This document shows, one piece after another, positions 17,633 through 27,193 of a DNA stretch of 64,000 bases (position 1 is its first letter; each line of letters starts with the position of its first letter). The translations under genes and the position numbers were made by a program. A model generated the notes under the pieces. The model worked only from the letters and a program-made list of their open reading frames with translations. It did no database searches and was not told the DNA's origin. The DNA is from JAFGXT01 sp963677165 (GTDB taxonomy: Bacteria > Verrucomicrobiota > Lentisphaeria > Victivallales > SZUA-371): assembly GCA_963677165.2 (NCBI GenBank), contig CAXXSX010000002.1, positions 558,001-622,000 on the forward strand. The letters run 5' to 3'.

Positions 17633-17802
17633 CCTTATTCTTCGCCGCAAAGACTGTTAGATGATTTTATACTGCAGTCCTTGAAATAAAACATTGTTCC
17701 TGTATCTTAGTTCGTACGATGTACGGCAGTACCCGTTTACGCGGTTCTGGGTAAGAATATTTACGGCACAAGACACCTAATTTAATAGGGAATATAGGAA
17801 CA

Positions 17803-18300
17803 ATGAAAAAATTTTATCAGGTTATGACACTCATCTGCAGCGGAACAGTAATACTTCTTGCTGGTTGCTTTGGTCCTTCGGTCAGCTATAAAGGGGAAAC
17901 ATTTCCACCCGTAACTGACGCAAAACTCCTTACCGTCAAAAAACAGATGTCTGGTTATGAGGTGATTGGACATGGTGTCGTATCTGGAGAATATAACTCC
18001 TGCTCCTTGGCTGACTTAAAAAAAGCCCTGGTAAAAAAAGCCAATTCAAAAGGTGCGGATGCAGTTTATATCAAAACCTATGAAATCGTCAAAAGCGGAG
18101 AAGCACGCGAAAGCCAACTACTCGATATGACTACAGAATGTCCGGTAGACGATGATTCTTCCGCGAACTGGGAAGATATGGAAGATACTTTCGGCGCCAA
18201 CTACAATCAAATTCAGGATGAATCAACCGATGTTCCAATCTTCAATCGAGTAGTAAGAGCGGTATTTCTCAGAAAAAAAAACGCTAGCATCCACGAATAA
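17803..18300 (+). CDS. putative lipoprotein, unknown
   Basis: A 165-residue protein with an N-terminal lipoprotein signal (MKKFYQ, hydrophobic core, lipobox LAGC near residue 22). Part of the mature region (KKALVKKANSKGADAVYIKTYEIVKSGE) resembles the alpha-beta pattern of small envelope proteins that contain a repeated 'kAkkkGAdaV' helix-strand, as in YbjQ- or RcsF-like lipoproteins; this is a weak analogy only. The C-terminal third is acidic. An AGGAA motif stands before the ATG. The next gene begins 9 bp downstream, so it belongs to a three-gene unit of unknown envelope function. Confidence 0.7.
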   Translation: MKKFYQVMTLICSGTVILLAGCFGPSVSYKGETFPPVTDAKLLTVKKQMSGYEVIGHGVVSGEYNSCSLADLKKALVKKANSKGADAVYIKTYEIVKSGEARESQLLDMTTECPVDDDSSANWEDMEDTFGANYNQIQDESTDVPIFNRVVRAVFLRKKNASIHE

Positions 18301-18309
18301 AAAAGGGAA

Positions 18310-18660
18310 ATGAGCAAGACTTCCGGGAAAATCAAATATCTGGCGATGAACCTGCTGGCACCGGGTATCGCGCAGTTTGCCCTGCACTGGTGGTTGCGGG
18401 GACTCCTTCAACTTGGAGGTGCAGTTGTCTGTTTCATTCTGGCTGCATGGTGCGTTATCGGACCTCTGGTACATAATATTTCCAGAATGTTGAATGACGA
18501 TTCCGCTAAAATTGAAAATGTTAATTTTGTTGGTTTCTTCTACTATGCCGTGGCTTTAATCGTGATATGGATATGGAGTATTCTTGATATCATCATCTTC
18601 TATAGCCCCAAACAAACGGTAGAAAATAATAATGAAAACGAAGGAGAATGCAGTGATTAG
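18310..18660 (+). CDS. small integral membrane protein, unknown
   Basis: A 116-residue protein with about three hydrophobic segments: residues 12-28 (moderate), 32-52 (LLQLGGAVVCFILAAWCVIG) and 72-97 (FFYYAVALIVIWIWSILDIIIF). The C-terminal tail is rich in Asn and Glu. GGGAA lies just before the start. It overlaps the next gene by 8 bp if that gene starts at GTG 18653, which indicates translational coupling. I recognise no family beyond a general likeness to small TM2-type proteins. Confidence 0.65.
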   Translation: MSKTSGKIKYLAMNLLAPGIAQFALHWWLRGLLQLGGAVVCFILAAWCVIGPLVHNISRMLNDDSAKIENVNFVGFFYYAVALIVIWIWSILDIIIFYSPKQTVENNNENEGECSD

Positions 18661-19891
18661 GTTAATAATTCTTTCTTTGCTTACATGTTCTATTATCGGG
18701 TTTGCTGAAGAAAACAGCGATTTCAGTAAAATGAAAATAACTGATGGCGGCAATTTACATGATTTGCCGAAAGTAGAAGATAATAATGAAAACGTGGTGG
18801 TTTCTTATCGGAATATTGAAGCCTGTCTGAAAGATACCCCCGGTGATTGCATGGCTCGACGCGTGGCGGAACGCCGACGCGCATTATCCTGGCGTCCTAA
18901 ATGGCGCTATGCCCGCACCAACGGAGTTTGGCTCCCCCACATGGCATGCAGTCCCGACCATAGTGTGCTGGCTATCATAGAAAATACCGGCAGCGGAAAC
19001 GGTCCGCGCGGCTCAAGAATCATTCTGATCAACACCTATAACTGGAAAACTCTCAGGATCATTAATTTTCCCTCAGAAAAACTGGTTAATTTCTGCTTTA
19101 TTCCGAATGCCGACCGGATTATCTGTTACATGGAAGCTCAGCGAATTCTGGAACAGGCCAACAATAAACTTTATGTAGTTGACCTGACCAGCGGCGACAA
19201 ATCGGAAGCCATTACTCCACCGGGAGGAGGTCCCGGCTGTATGTTTGCCATTCGAAGATTCTTTTTTATTAAACCTGATTATTCGAATAAAGTATTCCGT
19301 TATGACATCGGAAACATCCTCAACCTGTCTGGGAAATTCAATTTTATCAAAGGGCGCATCTGTTATGACATCGCTCCGGACAACCGTACTGTCGTGATGG
19401 CAGGCAACGAAAAAATTAAGCTATATGACGCCTTAAACGATATCTCCAACGACAGTCTGCGCTTACCAAGTGGATACAATGTCGCCTCTGCTGCTTTCAT
19501 TGATCATCCCCAAAAGATCGCAGTTAGCGCATCCGGGCGCGATACATTACTGTTTGATGGAAAGTTTACCAAAGAGATACCGGGTAACGGCGAGGGAATG
19601 CTGTTCTATAATCCCGACGAACAACTCCTGTTTATAAAAATGATCAAACGCTCCATGCTTGTACCGTATAGAATGCCTGATCTTGAGGAAATTAAAAATT
19701 TCAGTCCGGCACTCATGCGTCCCAAAAGCGGCGGCAGAATTATTTTTATGGATTGGCTGCCAAACAAACGTCTGGTGATGGTCAGCAGTCATGGAGATTT
19801 GATCAAATTTGAGTTGAGAACCAAGAAGAAAAACAAACACAAGACTCAATATCGCTGGTATAAAACCATTATTACGTCTGCCTTGGAGTAG
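18653..19891 (+). CDS. exported protein, beta-propeller-like, unknown
   Basis: A 412-residue secreted protein. The GTG at 18653 is preferred to the ATG at 18632: AAGGAG (18641-18646) lies 6 nt upstream of it, and it gives a compact signal peptide (MIRLIILSLLTCSIIGFAEE). The ATG at 18632 has no ribosome-binding site and would put a charged stretch ahead of the signal. The mature part consists of repeated short strand blocks with aromatic residues (MACSPDHSVLAIIEN, YDIAPDNRTVVMAGNEKI, DHPQKIAVSASGRDTLLFD), typical of a WD40/YVTN-like propeller. No catalytic motif is seen. Together with the two preceding genes it forms a small envelope operon of unknown role. Confidence 0.68.
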   Translation: MIRLIILSLLTCSIIGFAEENSDFSKMKITDGGNLHDLPKVEDNNENVVVSYRNIEACLKDTPGDCMARRVAERRRALSWRPKWRYARTNGVWLPHMACSPDHSVLAIIENTGSGNGPRGSRIILINTYNWKTLRIINFPSEKLVNFCFIPNADRIICYMEAQRILEQANNKLYVVDLTSGDKSEAITPPGGGPGCMFAIRRFFFIKPDYSNKVFRYDIGNILNLSGKFNFIKGRICYDIAPDNRTVVMAGNEKIKLYDALNDISNDSLRLPSGYNVASAAFIDHPQKIAVSASGRDTLLFDGKFTKEIPGNGEGMLFYNPDEQLLFIKMIKRSMLVPYRMPDLEEIKNFSPALMRPKSGGRIIFMDWLPNKRLVMVSSHGDLIKFELRTKKKNKHKTQYRWYKTIITSALE

Positions 19892-19916
19892 AATCAAAAA
19901 CAACAGGACACCAATA

Positions 19917-20876
19917 ATGCTAAGTAGTCGATTTGCTAATGATGGAAAGCCAATGGTTCCAATGAGTGCCGTCCAGCTTGAGGCGAAAGCCGAAGTTGAA
20001 AAAAAAATTTCCAGTAAAATTTATCAATTCGAGGAATCTAACTGTCTGCTTTGTTCTGGTAACCAATTAGAATTATTAGCTGAAAAAGATCGTTACGGTT
20101 TATATTCTCCGGTAAAAATCTGTCGTGACTGTGGATTGATCCAGCAAACTCCACGCATGAATCAGAAATCTTATAATCAATTTTATGATTGTGAATATCG
20201 TAGACTTTATGGATCGGCTAATATCAGCAAGGACGTTTTTTTTAAATCACAATGTAACTTCGGTGCATTTTTCTTGAAATCTTTTCTGAAAGATAATTTG
20301 TTGAAAAAATCTCCTGATTCTACATTGATACTTGAAGTAGGTTGTGGAGCGGGAGGAATTCTTAAGCCATTCAAGGATAAAGGATACCGTGTCAAAGGGA
20401 TTGATCTTGGGAAAGATTTTCTTGATTATGGAATTAATTGTCATGGACTCGACCTTGAGCAAGGCTCTTTAGATTCTGTAAAATTTGATAAAAAACCAGA
20501 TGTAATTATTTATAGTCATGTTTTCGAACATGTTCTTGATCCCATGGCGGAACTTCAATCAATAAGAAATATTCTGGCGGATGATGGATTGCTTTTTATT
20601 GATGTTCCGGGAATAAAATGGGTATTTCACAGTAAAAGTTACAAAGGAAATCTGATGAAATATCTTCAAAATGCCCATATTTGCCATTTTTCATTCCGCA
20701 CAATCAGTAACATGTTGCTGAAATCCGGATTTAAACCTGTTTTGGGATCGGAAAATGTAAGGCTAGCCGCATATAAATCTGCGCCTCTTGAAGGTGACAT
20801 AAAAAGTGATTACCATGACGTTATGGAGTATTTGATAAAACTTAACAAATTTTATGAACTCAGTCAGAATTTATAA
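19917..20876 (+). CDS. SAM-dependent methyltransferase with N-terminal zinc-ribbon
   Basis: A 319-residue class I methyltransferase. Residues 40-75 contain two Cys pairs (CLLC and CRDC) forming a likely zinc ribbon. The Rossmann core follows: motif I ILEVGCGAGG (about 138-147), then VKGIDLGKDFLDYG, the acidic loop, YSHVFEHVLDP (about 200-210) and a DDGLLFIDVPG strand. This ribbon plus Methyltransf_23-type domain is common in enzymes that methylate sugars or lipids of surface polymers. It is not obviously co-transcribed with a pathway here, so the substrate is unknown. The A+T content is higher than that of the genes on either side. Confidence 0.82.
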   Translation: MLSSRFANDGKPMVPMSAVQLEAKAEVEKKISSKIYQFEESNCLLCSGNQLELLAEKDRYGLYSPVKICRDCGLIQQTPRMNQKSYNQFYDCEYRRLYGSANISKDVFFKSQCNFGAFFLKSFLKDNLLKKSPDSTLILEVGCGAGGILKPFKDKGYRVKGIDLGKDFLDYGINCHGLDLEQGSLDSVKFDKKPDVIIYSHVFEHVLDPMAELQSIRNILADDGLLFIDVPGIKWVFHSKSYKGNLMKYLQNAHICHFSFRTISNMLLKSGFKPVLGSENVRLAAYKSAPLEGDIKSDYHDVMEYLIKLNKFYELSQNL

Positions 20877-21010
20877 ATTCTTCATTACTCATAATCCCAT
20901 ATTGTAATTGTTTAAAAAAGATAGCAAAACAATACTTTACTAACTTGATAAAGATTAATTGCGGAATTAAATTACCAGTCATTATTTGAACTCTGGAGTA
21001 ATATAAAAAA

Positions 21011-21355
21011 ATGAATCCGGTAATTATTAAAACAGTCGTACTGTTAATGTTATCAAATGTATTCATGACATTTGCATGGTATGGACACCTTAAAAATCTT
21101 GGAGCAAAACCGCTCTATATTGCCATACTAATCAGCTGGGGTATCGCATTTTTTGAGTACCTGATACAGGTTCCGGCAAATCGAATCGGACATGAATTGC
21201 TGTCTCTCGGACAGCTAAAGATTCTTCAGGAGGTTATTACCCTAAGTATTTTTGTTCCGTTTTCCGTGTTTTATATGCACGAGGGGTTGAAGCTGAACTA
21301 CCTCTGGGCCGGACTCTGTTTGATTGGTGCCGTATTTTTTATCTTCAAGGCATGA
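21011..21355 (+). CDS. DMT-superfamily small membrane protein (DUF486)
   Basis: A 114-residue integral membrane protein with four predicted helices, close to the whole length of the DUF486 family. Diagnostic stretches are MTFAWYGHLK near residue 18, ISWGIAFFEYLIQVPANRIG near 45, and the last helix LNYLWAGLCLIGAVFFIF. The family belongs to the drug/metabolite transporter superfamily. Members have no well-established substrate, and this copy has no informative operon partner. A promoter is not obvious. Confidence 0.85.
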   Translation: MNPVIIKTVVLLMLSNVFMTFAWYGHLKNLGAKPLYIAILISWGIAFFEYLIQVPANRIGHELLSLGQLKILQEVITLSIFVPFSVFYMHEGLKLNYLWAGLCLIGAVFFIFKA

Positions 21356-21418
21356 AATCCGGTATTTATGGATTATATTACTTTTTCATGACGAACAACA
21401 CAACGGGAGACCACTAAG

Positions 21419-22339
21419 ATGGCTTTCATGACTGATCAGGAAATAATTGAACGTATTAACGTTTTGCGTAAAGAAAAAAATGCCATAATCCTGGCTCATA
21501 ATTATGAACTTTCAGAAGTTCATGACATTGCCGACTTTACTGGAGATTCGCTGGAATTGAGCAGAATTGCAGAAAAAAATTCCGCCGAGATTATTGTATT
21601 CTGCGGCGTACATTTCATGGCTGAAACTGCTTATATTTTATCACCGGAAAAAACCGTACTGCTGCCGTCGAAAAACGCCGGCTGCCTGATGGCCGACATG
21701 GCCAATGCTGAAGAACTGAAAAAAATGAAGGCGGAAAATCCGGGCGCGATTGCGGTATGCTATGTCAATAGCACCGCAGCGGTAAAAGCTGAATGTGAAC
21801 TTTGTGTGACCTCAGCCAACGCATTTAAACTGGTCAATGCCCTGCCCAAAGACCAGAAGATTATTTTTGTGCCGGATATGAATTTGGGCGGTAATGTTGC
21901 AAACGCAACCGGACGCGATATGATTTTGTGGAAAGGTTACTGTCCTACCCATATGCGAATCACCCGGGAAATGATCGAAAGAAAAAAAGCCGAGTTCCCC
22001 GAAGCTAAAGTTATTATTCACCCGGAAGCATCACCGGAAGTAATTACGCTGGCAGACGAAGTGGTCAGCACCGGCGGCATGTGCAAGTTTGTCCGTGAAA
22101 CCGATGCAAAACAGGTTATCGTAGCTACAGAAACCGGCATTATTCATCGTCTAAAAAAAGAAAATCCGGATATCATGTATATTCCGCTGTCGGAACAAAT
22201 GGTATGCCCCGATATGAAAGTAACTCGGCTGATCGACATATTAAACGCACTGGAAAAAATGCAATATAAAATCACTGTGCCGGAAGAGATCAGGGTAAAA
22301 GCCAAGAAGCCAATTGTCAGGATGCTCGAAGGCTCCTGA
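21419..22339 (+). CDS. nadA: quinolinate synthase
   Basis: Condenses iminoaspartate with dihydroxyacetone phosphate to quinolinate in de novo NAD synthesis. The 306-residue length fits the short NadA type. It has the signature AHNYELSEVHDIADFTGDS (residues 26-44) and the three conserved [4Fe-4S] cysteines: C89 (KNAGCLMADM), C175 (GYCPTHMRI) and C263 (MVCPDMKVT). All three family repeats are complete. nadB and nadC are not in the window. It precedes pheA by 53 bp and may share a transcript. The oxygen-sensitive cluster agrees with an anaerobic lifestyle. Confidence 0.96.
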   Translation: MAFMTDQEIIERINVLRKEKNAIILAHNYELSEVHDIADFTGDSLELSRIAEKNSAEIIVFCGVHFMAETAYILSPEKTVLLPSKNAGCLMADMANAEELKKMKAENPGAIAVCYVNSTAAVKAECELCVTSANAFKLVNALPKDQKIIFVPDMNLGGNVANATGRDMILWKGYCPTHMRITREMIERKKAEFPEAKVIIHPEASPEVITLADEVVSTGGMCKFVRETDAKQVIVATETGIIHRLKKENPDIMYIPLSEQMVCPDMKVTRLIDILNALEKMQYKITVPEEIRVKAKKPIVRMLEGS

Positions 22340-22392
22340 GTCCGTCCTGTGACGGCAGGAAATGATTTTTTGAGGAAAAGGGATATCGTCTT

Positions 22393-23463
22393 ATGAAATT
22401 AAAAGAACTGAGAAAAAATATTGATGAAATCGACGCGAAAATCGTTGAGTTACTCAATGAACGTTATAGGCATGTACTTGAAGTAGGCAAATACAAAGAA
22501 GGTTCCAACTCGCCGATCTTCGTGCCGGAACGGGAGAAAAGCCTCCTGGAACGTCTTAATAAACTGAACAAGGGACCGATGAATGAAAAAACCCTTCGGG
22601 CTGTTTATCATGAAATCATGTCCGGGGCATTCGCGCTGGAACGGCCTCTAAAAGTAGCTTTTCTTGGTCCTGAAGCAACTTACACCCATCAGGCGGTCAT
22701 GGCAAAATTCGGTCATAGCGTTGACTACCTTCCTCGCCACAGCATCGCGGACGTCTTCGCCGATATCGAGTCAGATCGGGCAGATTACGGCTGTGTTCCT
22801 GTTGAAAATTCAACCGAAGGCGCGGTCAGCCACACACTGGATAAATTTATCAACTCCTCGGTTTCTATTTGCGCGGAAGTCAAATTTTCCATCCGCCACA
22901 ACCTGATGGCGAAATGTTCCCGTGAAGAAATCAAACGTATTTACAGCCATACCCAGTCGTTCGGACAATGCCGTTCATGGCTGCTGCAGAACATGCCGGG
23001 AATTGAACTGATTGAAACCGGAAGCAACTCCATGGCAGCCCAGAAAGCCGCAAAGGAACCCGGAACGGCCGCGATCGCCGGTAAACTGGCCGCGGAACTA
23101 TATAACCTTGAAATCATTGACGGTGACATTCAGGATAACTGCGACAACACCACACGTTTCCTCGTTTTGGGCAAACAGCATCCGGTGATTACCGGTGATG
23201 ACAAAACCTCGATCTGCTTCGCGGCCAAGGACCGTGTTGGCGTACTTTACGACTGCCTGCTGCCGTTCAAAAAAGAAGACATTATGATGACGCTTATTGA
23301 AAGTCGTCCTTCAAAACAACGCAATTGGGAATATTATTTCTTCATCGATTTTCTCGGACATCGCGACGATCCCAAGGTCAAAAATTCACTGGAAGAACTT
23401 GGTGAAATGTGTCAGTTTGTAAAAATTCTGGGAAGTTATCCACGGACCGATTTCACATACTGA
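22393..23463 (+). CDS. pheA: bifunctional chorismate mutase/prephenate dehydratase
   Basis: Converts chorismate through prephenate to phenylpyruvate for phenylalanine synthesis. In the 356-residue protein, residues 1-85 form an AroQ-type chorismate mutase (LRKNIDEIDAKIVELLNERY, with the catalytic Arg and Lys in helix 1). Residues 90-265 are the prephenate dehydratase domain (VAFLGPEATYTHQAV, VPVENSTEGAV and the catalytic TTRFLVLG). Residues 275-356 are an ACT domain with ESRPSKQRNWEYYFFID, the phenylalanine-sensing motif. So feedback inhibition by Phe is likely. This is the normal P-protein architecture without tag or truncation. An AGGAAA-type site precedes the ATG. Confidence 0.96.
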   Translation: MKLKELRKNIDEIDAKIVELLNERYRHVLEVGKYKEGSNSPIFVPEREKSLLERLNKLNKGPMNEKTLRAVYHEIMSGAFALERPLKVAFLGPEATYTHQAVMAKFGHSVDYLPRHSIADVFADIESDRADYGCVPVENSTEGAVSHTLDKFINSSVSICAEVKFSIRHNLMAKCSREEIKRIYSHTQSFGQCRSWLLQNMPGIELIETGSNSMAAQKAAKEPGTAAIAGKLAAELYNLEIIDGDIQDNCDNTTRFLVLGKQHPVITGDDKTSICFAAKDRVGVLYDCLLPFKKEDIMMTLIESRPSKQRNWEYYFFIDFLGHRDDPKVKNSLEELGEMCQFVKILGSYPRTDFTY

Positions 23464-23639
23464 GCGAGAAAAACCACCCGAACAGGATCTGTTGAGGTCA
23501 AAAAAAACACATAATTTTGCAATAAAAAGCAATTTTTCCCACAAGATTATTTGCTTTTCAATTCCAAGTGTGATAAGTTTGATTAATACATATTCAGGTC
23601 AGCGTATTAAAAATTAATAAATGAAAGGGGAATTAGACC

Positions 23640-24428
23640 ATGAGTGCAACAGTAATTCTTGTTGGTATTGTCATGATTCTGGCACTGATCGGAATGATCG
23701 CATGTGCCAAAAAACAACGAACCAATCCAAACGCTCAACCGATCGCTATCGCATTGTTGATTGTCGTGATCGCCTGTGGTGTGACCATTATGTTCAAAAC
23801 TGGTTCGCTTGGAGATGGTGATGCTGCTGCAATTATTGAAAACGAAACAAGATTTGCTTGTGCAAAAGCCGAAATCCTCGGTGATCATCTCAAGAAAAAA
23901 TGTGCTGGAGAAAAAACCCTGATCGTTGCTGATCGTGATTTTGAAAAGAATGAACGCACAAAACGTCTTATCGAAGCCCTCAAAAAAGGTCTTGGTACTC
24001 CTGACGCCGAAGTTTGCACCATCGAAATTGCCAACAAAGGTAATATGCCGGCTGAAGAAGAATTCATGATGCCGATCGAAGAGATGATGACCGCAAAAGA
24101 TTTTGATAAACTTATTGACAGTCACAGCGACTGCAAACTGATCGTTTCCATGATTGGTCTGCCACGCGATCTGGCTAAAATGAAGCTCTGGCACATGAGC
24201 AAGGACAAACGTCCGAATCTAGCTCTGCTGAATGCCGATACACATGCCCTGAAAGGTGCAATTGCAAAAGGTCTGATTACTGCTGTTGTTTCTTACAAAC
24301 CCGGCATCACTTATACCGAAGAATCTGCTCCTTCTGATCCTCAGAAAGCTTTCGATATGCGTTATCTGCTGATTACTCCGGAAAACGTTGAAAAAGTAGC
24401 GAAAGACAACAAGGGACTTTTCCAGTAA
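23640..24428 (+). CDS. membrane protein of unknown function
   Basis: A 262-residue protein with two N-terminal transmembrane helices (about 4-21 and 33-52) separated by a short Lys/Gln loop. A soluble domain of about 200 residues follows, with an alternating strand-helix pattern (KTLIVADRDFEK, CKLIVSMIGLPRDL, NLALLNADTHALKGAI) reminiscent of a Rossmann or periplasmic-binding-like fold. It ends MRYLLITPENVEKVAKDNKG. I recognise no family. Codon choice is even and CTG/GAA-rich, AAGGGG precedes the ATG and a strong terminator follows, all of which suggest good expression as a single gene. Confidence 0.68.
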   Translation: MSATVILVGIVMILALIGMIACAKKQRTNPNAQPIAIALLIVVIACGVTIMFKTGSLGDGDAAAIIENETRFACAKAEILGDHLKKKCAGEKTLIVADRDFEKNERTKRLIEALKKGLGTPDAEVCTIEIANKGNMPAEEEFMMPIEEMMTAKDFDKLIDSHSDCKLIVSMIGLPRDLAKMKLWHMSKDKRPNLALLNADTHALKGAIAKGLITAVVSYKPGITYTEESAPSDPQKAFDMRYLLITPENVEKVAKDNKGLFQ

Positions 24429-24456
24429 TTCCCTGATTTCATAAAATAGTTGATTA

Positions 24457-24493
24457 AAACTCCACTCTGAGTTGAAAGAGTGGAGTTTTTTTG
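24457..24493 (+). terminator. rho-independent terminator
   Basis: AAAACTCCACTCT (24457-24469) pairs over 13 bp with AGAGTGGAGTTTT (24478-24490) around an 8-nt loop and runs into a T tract to 24493. It ends the preceding membrane-protein gene and insulates clpC. Confidence 0.88.
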
Positions 24494-24559
24494 TTATTAT
24501 ATGCTAGTACTTAATAAATATTCAAAATTAATATAACAACCGGTGTAGAGGCTATAATT

Positions 24560-27187
24560 ATGGATGATTTTGATTTCAGTTCTGGAATGAAGAACTTTAC
24601 TCCGAGGGCAAAGCATGTATTAGTCCTGGCTCAAAAGGAAGCCGAAAGATTTAATCATGACTATGTAGGCACCGAACATCTGCTTCTGGGTCTTATCGCT
24701 CTTGGCGAAGGAGTTGCCGTATCAGTCCTTAACAATATGGGCCTGAATCTTAATAATCTCCGTCTTGAAGTTGAAAAACAATGCGGAGTCGGCGGACAAA
24801 CCCAGAAAGAGGGCGTGGTTCCTTTCACTCAACGTCTGAAAAAAATACTTATCATGGCTGCTCGAGAAGCGCAATCCATGGGCTATAATTTTATCGGAAC
24901 AGAACATCTTCTGCTGGCATTGCTGCGTGAAGGTGAAAGCGTTGCAGCAAGAGTCCTGAGAAACCTGAAAGTAGATGTTGAATCCGTACGTAAGGAAGTT
25001 ATCAAATCCCTGGATCCCAATTATCTGCCGGAAAGTGAAGAAAATGAAAAAGCCGGCGAAGATCAGCCCGATCAGTCCGGCGAAAATAATTTCAACGCTT
25101 TAAAAGCATTCGGACGCGACCTTACAGAAATGGCACGAAAAGGTGAACTTGATCCGGTAATCGGCCGGACTGAAGAAATTGAACGTGTAACTCAGATTCT
25201 CTGCCGCCGCACCAAAAACAATCCGGTGCTGATCGGTGAAGCCGGAGTTGGAAAAACCGCTATTATCGAAGGTCTTGCCCAGGCAATTGCCGGCGGCACT
25301 GTACCTGAAATCCTCGCCGGAAAACATATTTTTGCGATCGACCTCCCCCTGATGGTGGCAGGAACAAAATACCGTGGTCAGTTTGAAGAACGTATCAAAG
25401 CGGTAATTGACGAAGTGAGAAACTCTGAAAAAGTTATCCTGTTCATTGACGAACTACATACCATTGTCGGTGCAGGAGGTGCTGAAGGCGCGATGGATGC
25501 CGCCAATATCATTAAACCGGCTTTGTCTCGCGGAGAACTCCAGTGCGTAGGTGCTACTACCATGGATGAATACCGTAAAGGTATTGAAAAGGATGCCGCC
25601 CTGGAACGTCGCTTCCAACCGGTTATTGTAGAACCGCCATCGGTTGAAAACGCCATTAAAATTCTGCACGGACTAAAAAAGGTCTATGAAGATCATCATA
25701 ATGTGAAATACCTAGACGCGGGTCTGGACTCCGCCGTACGCCTTTCTGACCGTTATATTACCGGACGTTTCCTACCGGATAAAGCGATTGACGTAATGGA
25801 CGAAGCTGGCGCCAAAGCCCGTATCAGTAATGTTATTCCGCGTCCGGATACAAAAGCACTGGAAGAAGAAACCGCTAAAATTACAGAAGCTAAGGAAAAA
25901 GCGATTTCTGATCAGCACTTTGAGGAAGCGGCAAAACTTCGCGATCAGGAACGCAAGCTAAAAAAACAGATTGAAGAAATGCAGGCCGACTGGAAAAAGA
26001 ACGCCAAAGCAAAACCCCAGGAAATCGGCGAAAAAGAAATAGCCGAGATCGTGGCTAAATTTACCGGCATTCCTGTTCAGCAGATGGAAGAAGGCGAAAG
26101 TGAACGCCTCCTCCGCATGGAAAGCGAACTGGAAAAAACGGTTATCGGACAGACCGAAGCCGTTTCATCCATCTCCCGTGCTCTGCGCCGTTCGCGTGCC
26201 GACTTGAAAAATCCGGCCCGACCAATCGGTTCCTTTATCTTTCTCGGTCCGACCGGGGTTGGTAAGACGCTGCTGGCAAAAGCAATGGCTGAATTCATGT
26301 TTGGCAGTGCCGATTCTCTGATTCAAGTGGATATGTCTGAATATATGGAAAAATTCAACGTAAGCCGTCTGGTCGGTTCTCCTCCGGGATACGTCGGTCA
26401 CGGTGAAGGCGGAGAACTAACTGAAAAGGTCCGCCGTCATCCATACTCGGTTGTTCTGTTTGATGAAATAGAAAAAGCCCATCCGGATGTAATGCACATG
26501 CTGCTCCAGATTCTTGAAGAAGGAAAATTAACCGACTCTCTGGGACGTCGTATTGATTTCAGAAACACTGTTGTCATCATGACCAGTAACATTGGAGCCG
26601 AACAACTTCTCAAGGGAGACAGTCTGGGATTCAGTGGTGGAGGTGCTGCAGAGTCACTGTCAAAGCGTCAGGATAAAATCATGGCAGCGGCAAGAAAGAA
26701 TTTCAAACCGGAATTTCTTAACCGCGTTGACGAGATCATTGTCTTCGGCAGTCTCGAACGTGAAGACCTGTTGAAGATCATCAACATTGAAATCAACAAG
26801 GTGAGAAAACGCCTGATGTTCAAAGGCCTTACTCTGGAAATCGAAGACGAAGTTCTGAACTTCCTCATCGAAAAAGGTTATCAGCCGGAATTCGGAGCGC
26901 GTCCGTTAAGACGTGCAGTAGAGCAACACCTGGAAGATGCTCTGGCTGAAGATATTCTTAAGGGATATTTCAGAGGAGCCGATAAAATTGATGTAAAACT
27001 GGATAACCAGAAAATTTTATTCTTCCCGGTAAAATCCAATGAACAAGTAGGCCCACTGGAAGAACAGCTTCCGGAACCTGCGGCAAAAGAAGAGCCAAAA
27101 CCGGCAAAAGCTGCTGCCAAACCGAAAAAACGGGCTCCACGTAAAAAGAAATCAACCGGATCATCAAATAGCGAAAATAAGAAGTAA
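24560..27187 (+). CDS. clpC: ClpC-type AAA+ ATPase
   Basis: A hexameric unfoldase that feeds proteins to ClpP. The 875 residues contain two Clp_N repeats (about 5-150: FTPRAKHVLVLAQKEA and FTQRLKKILIMAAREA), AAA1 with Walker A GEAGVGKT (about 228), a middle domain with a UVR-type motif (FEEAAKLRDQERKLKKQI, about 455), AAA2 with GPTGVGKT (about 562), and the C-terminal D2-small domain. The loop SLGFSG (about 694) is where the LGF/IGF ClpP-docking motif sits. After residue 830 comes an unusual tail rich in Pro, Ala and Lys (EEPKPAKAAAKPKKRAPRKK), absent from most ClpC. The UVR motif and two-repeat N domain distinguish it from ClpA and ClpB. Confidence 0.95.
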   Translation: MDDFDFSSGMKNFTPRAKHVLVLAQKEAERFNHDYVGTEHLLLGLIALGEGVAVSVLNNMGLNLNNLRLEVEKQCGVGGQTQKEGVVPFTQRLKKILIMAAREAQSMGYNFIGTEHLLLALLREGESVAARVLRNLKVDVESVRKEVIKSLDPNYLPESEENEKAGEDQPDQSGENNFNALKAFGRDLTEMARKGELDPVIGRTEEIERVTQILCRRTKNNPVLIGEAGVGKTAIIEGLAQAIAGGTVPEILAGKHIFAIDLPLMVAGTKYRGQFEERIKAVIDEVRNSEKVILFIDELHTIVGAGGAEGAMDAANIIKPALSRGELQCVGATTMDEYRKGIEKDAALERRFQPVIVEPPSVENAIKILHGLKKVYEDHHNVKYLDAGLDSAVRLSDRYITGRFLPDKAIDVMDEAGAKARISNVIPRPDTKALEEETAKITEAKEKAISDQHFEEAAKLRDQERKLKKQIEEMQADWKKNAKAKPQEIGEKEIAEIVAKFTGIPVQQMEEGESERLLRMESELEKTVIGQTEAVSSISRALRRSRADLKNPARPIGSFIFLGPTGVGKTLLAKAMAEFMFGSADSLIQVDMSEYMEKFNVSRLVGSPPGYVGHGEGGELTEKVRRHPYSVVLFDEIEKAHPDVMHMLLQILEEGKLTDSLGRRIDFRNTVVIMTSNIGAEQLLKGDSLGFSGGGAAESLSKRQDKIMAAARKNFKPEFLNRVDEIIVFGSLEREDLLKIINIEINKVRKRLMFKGLTLEIEDEVLNFLIEKGYQPEFGARPLRRAVEQHLEDALAEDILKGYFRGADKIDVKLDNQKILFFPVKSNEQVGPLEEQLPEPAAKEEPKPAKAAAKPKKRAPRKKKSTGSSNSENKK

Positions 27188-27193
27188 CATTCT

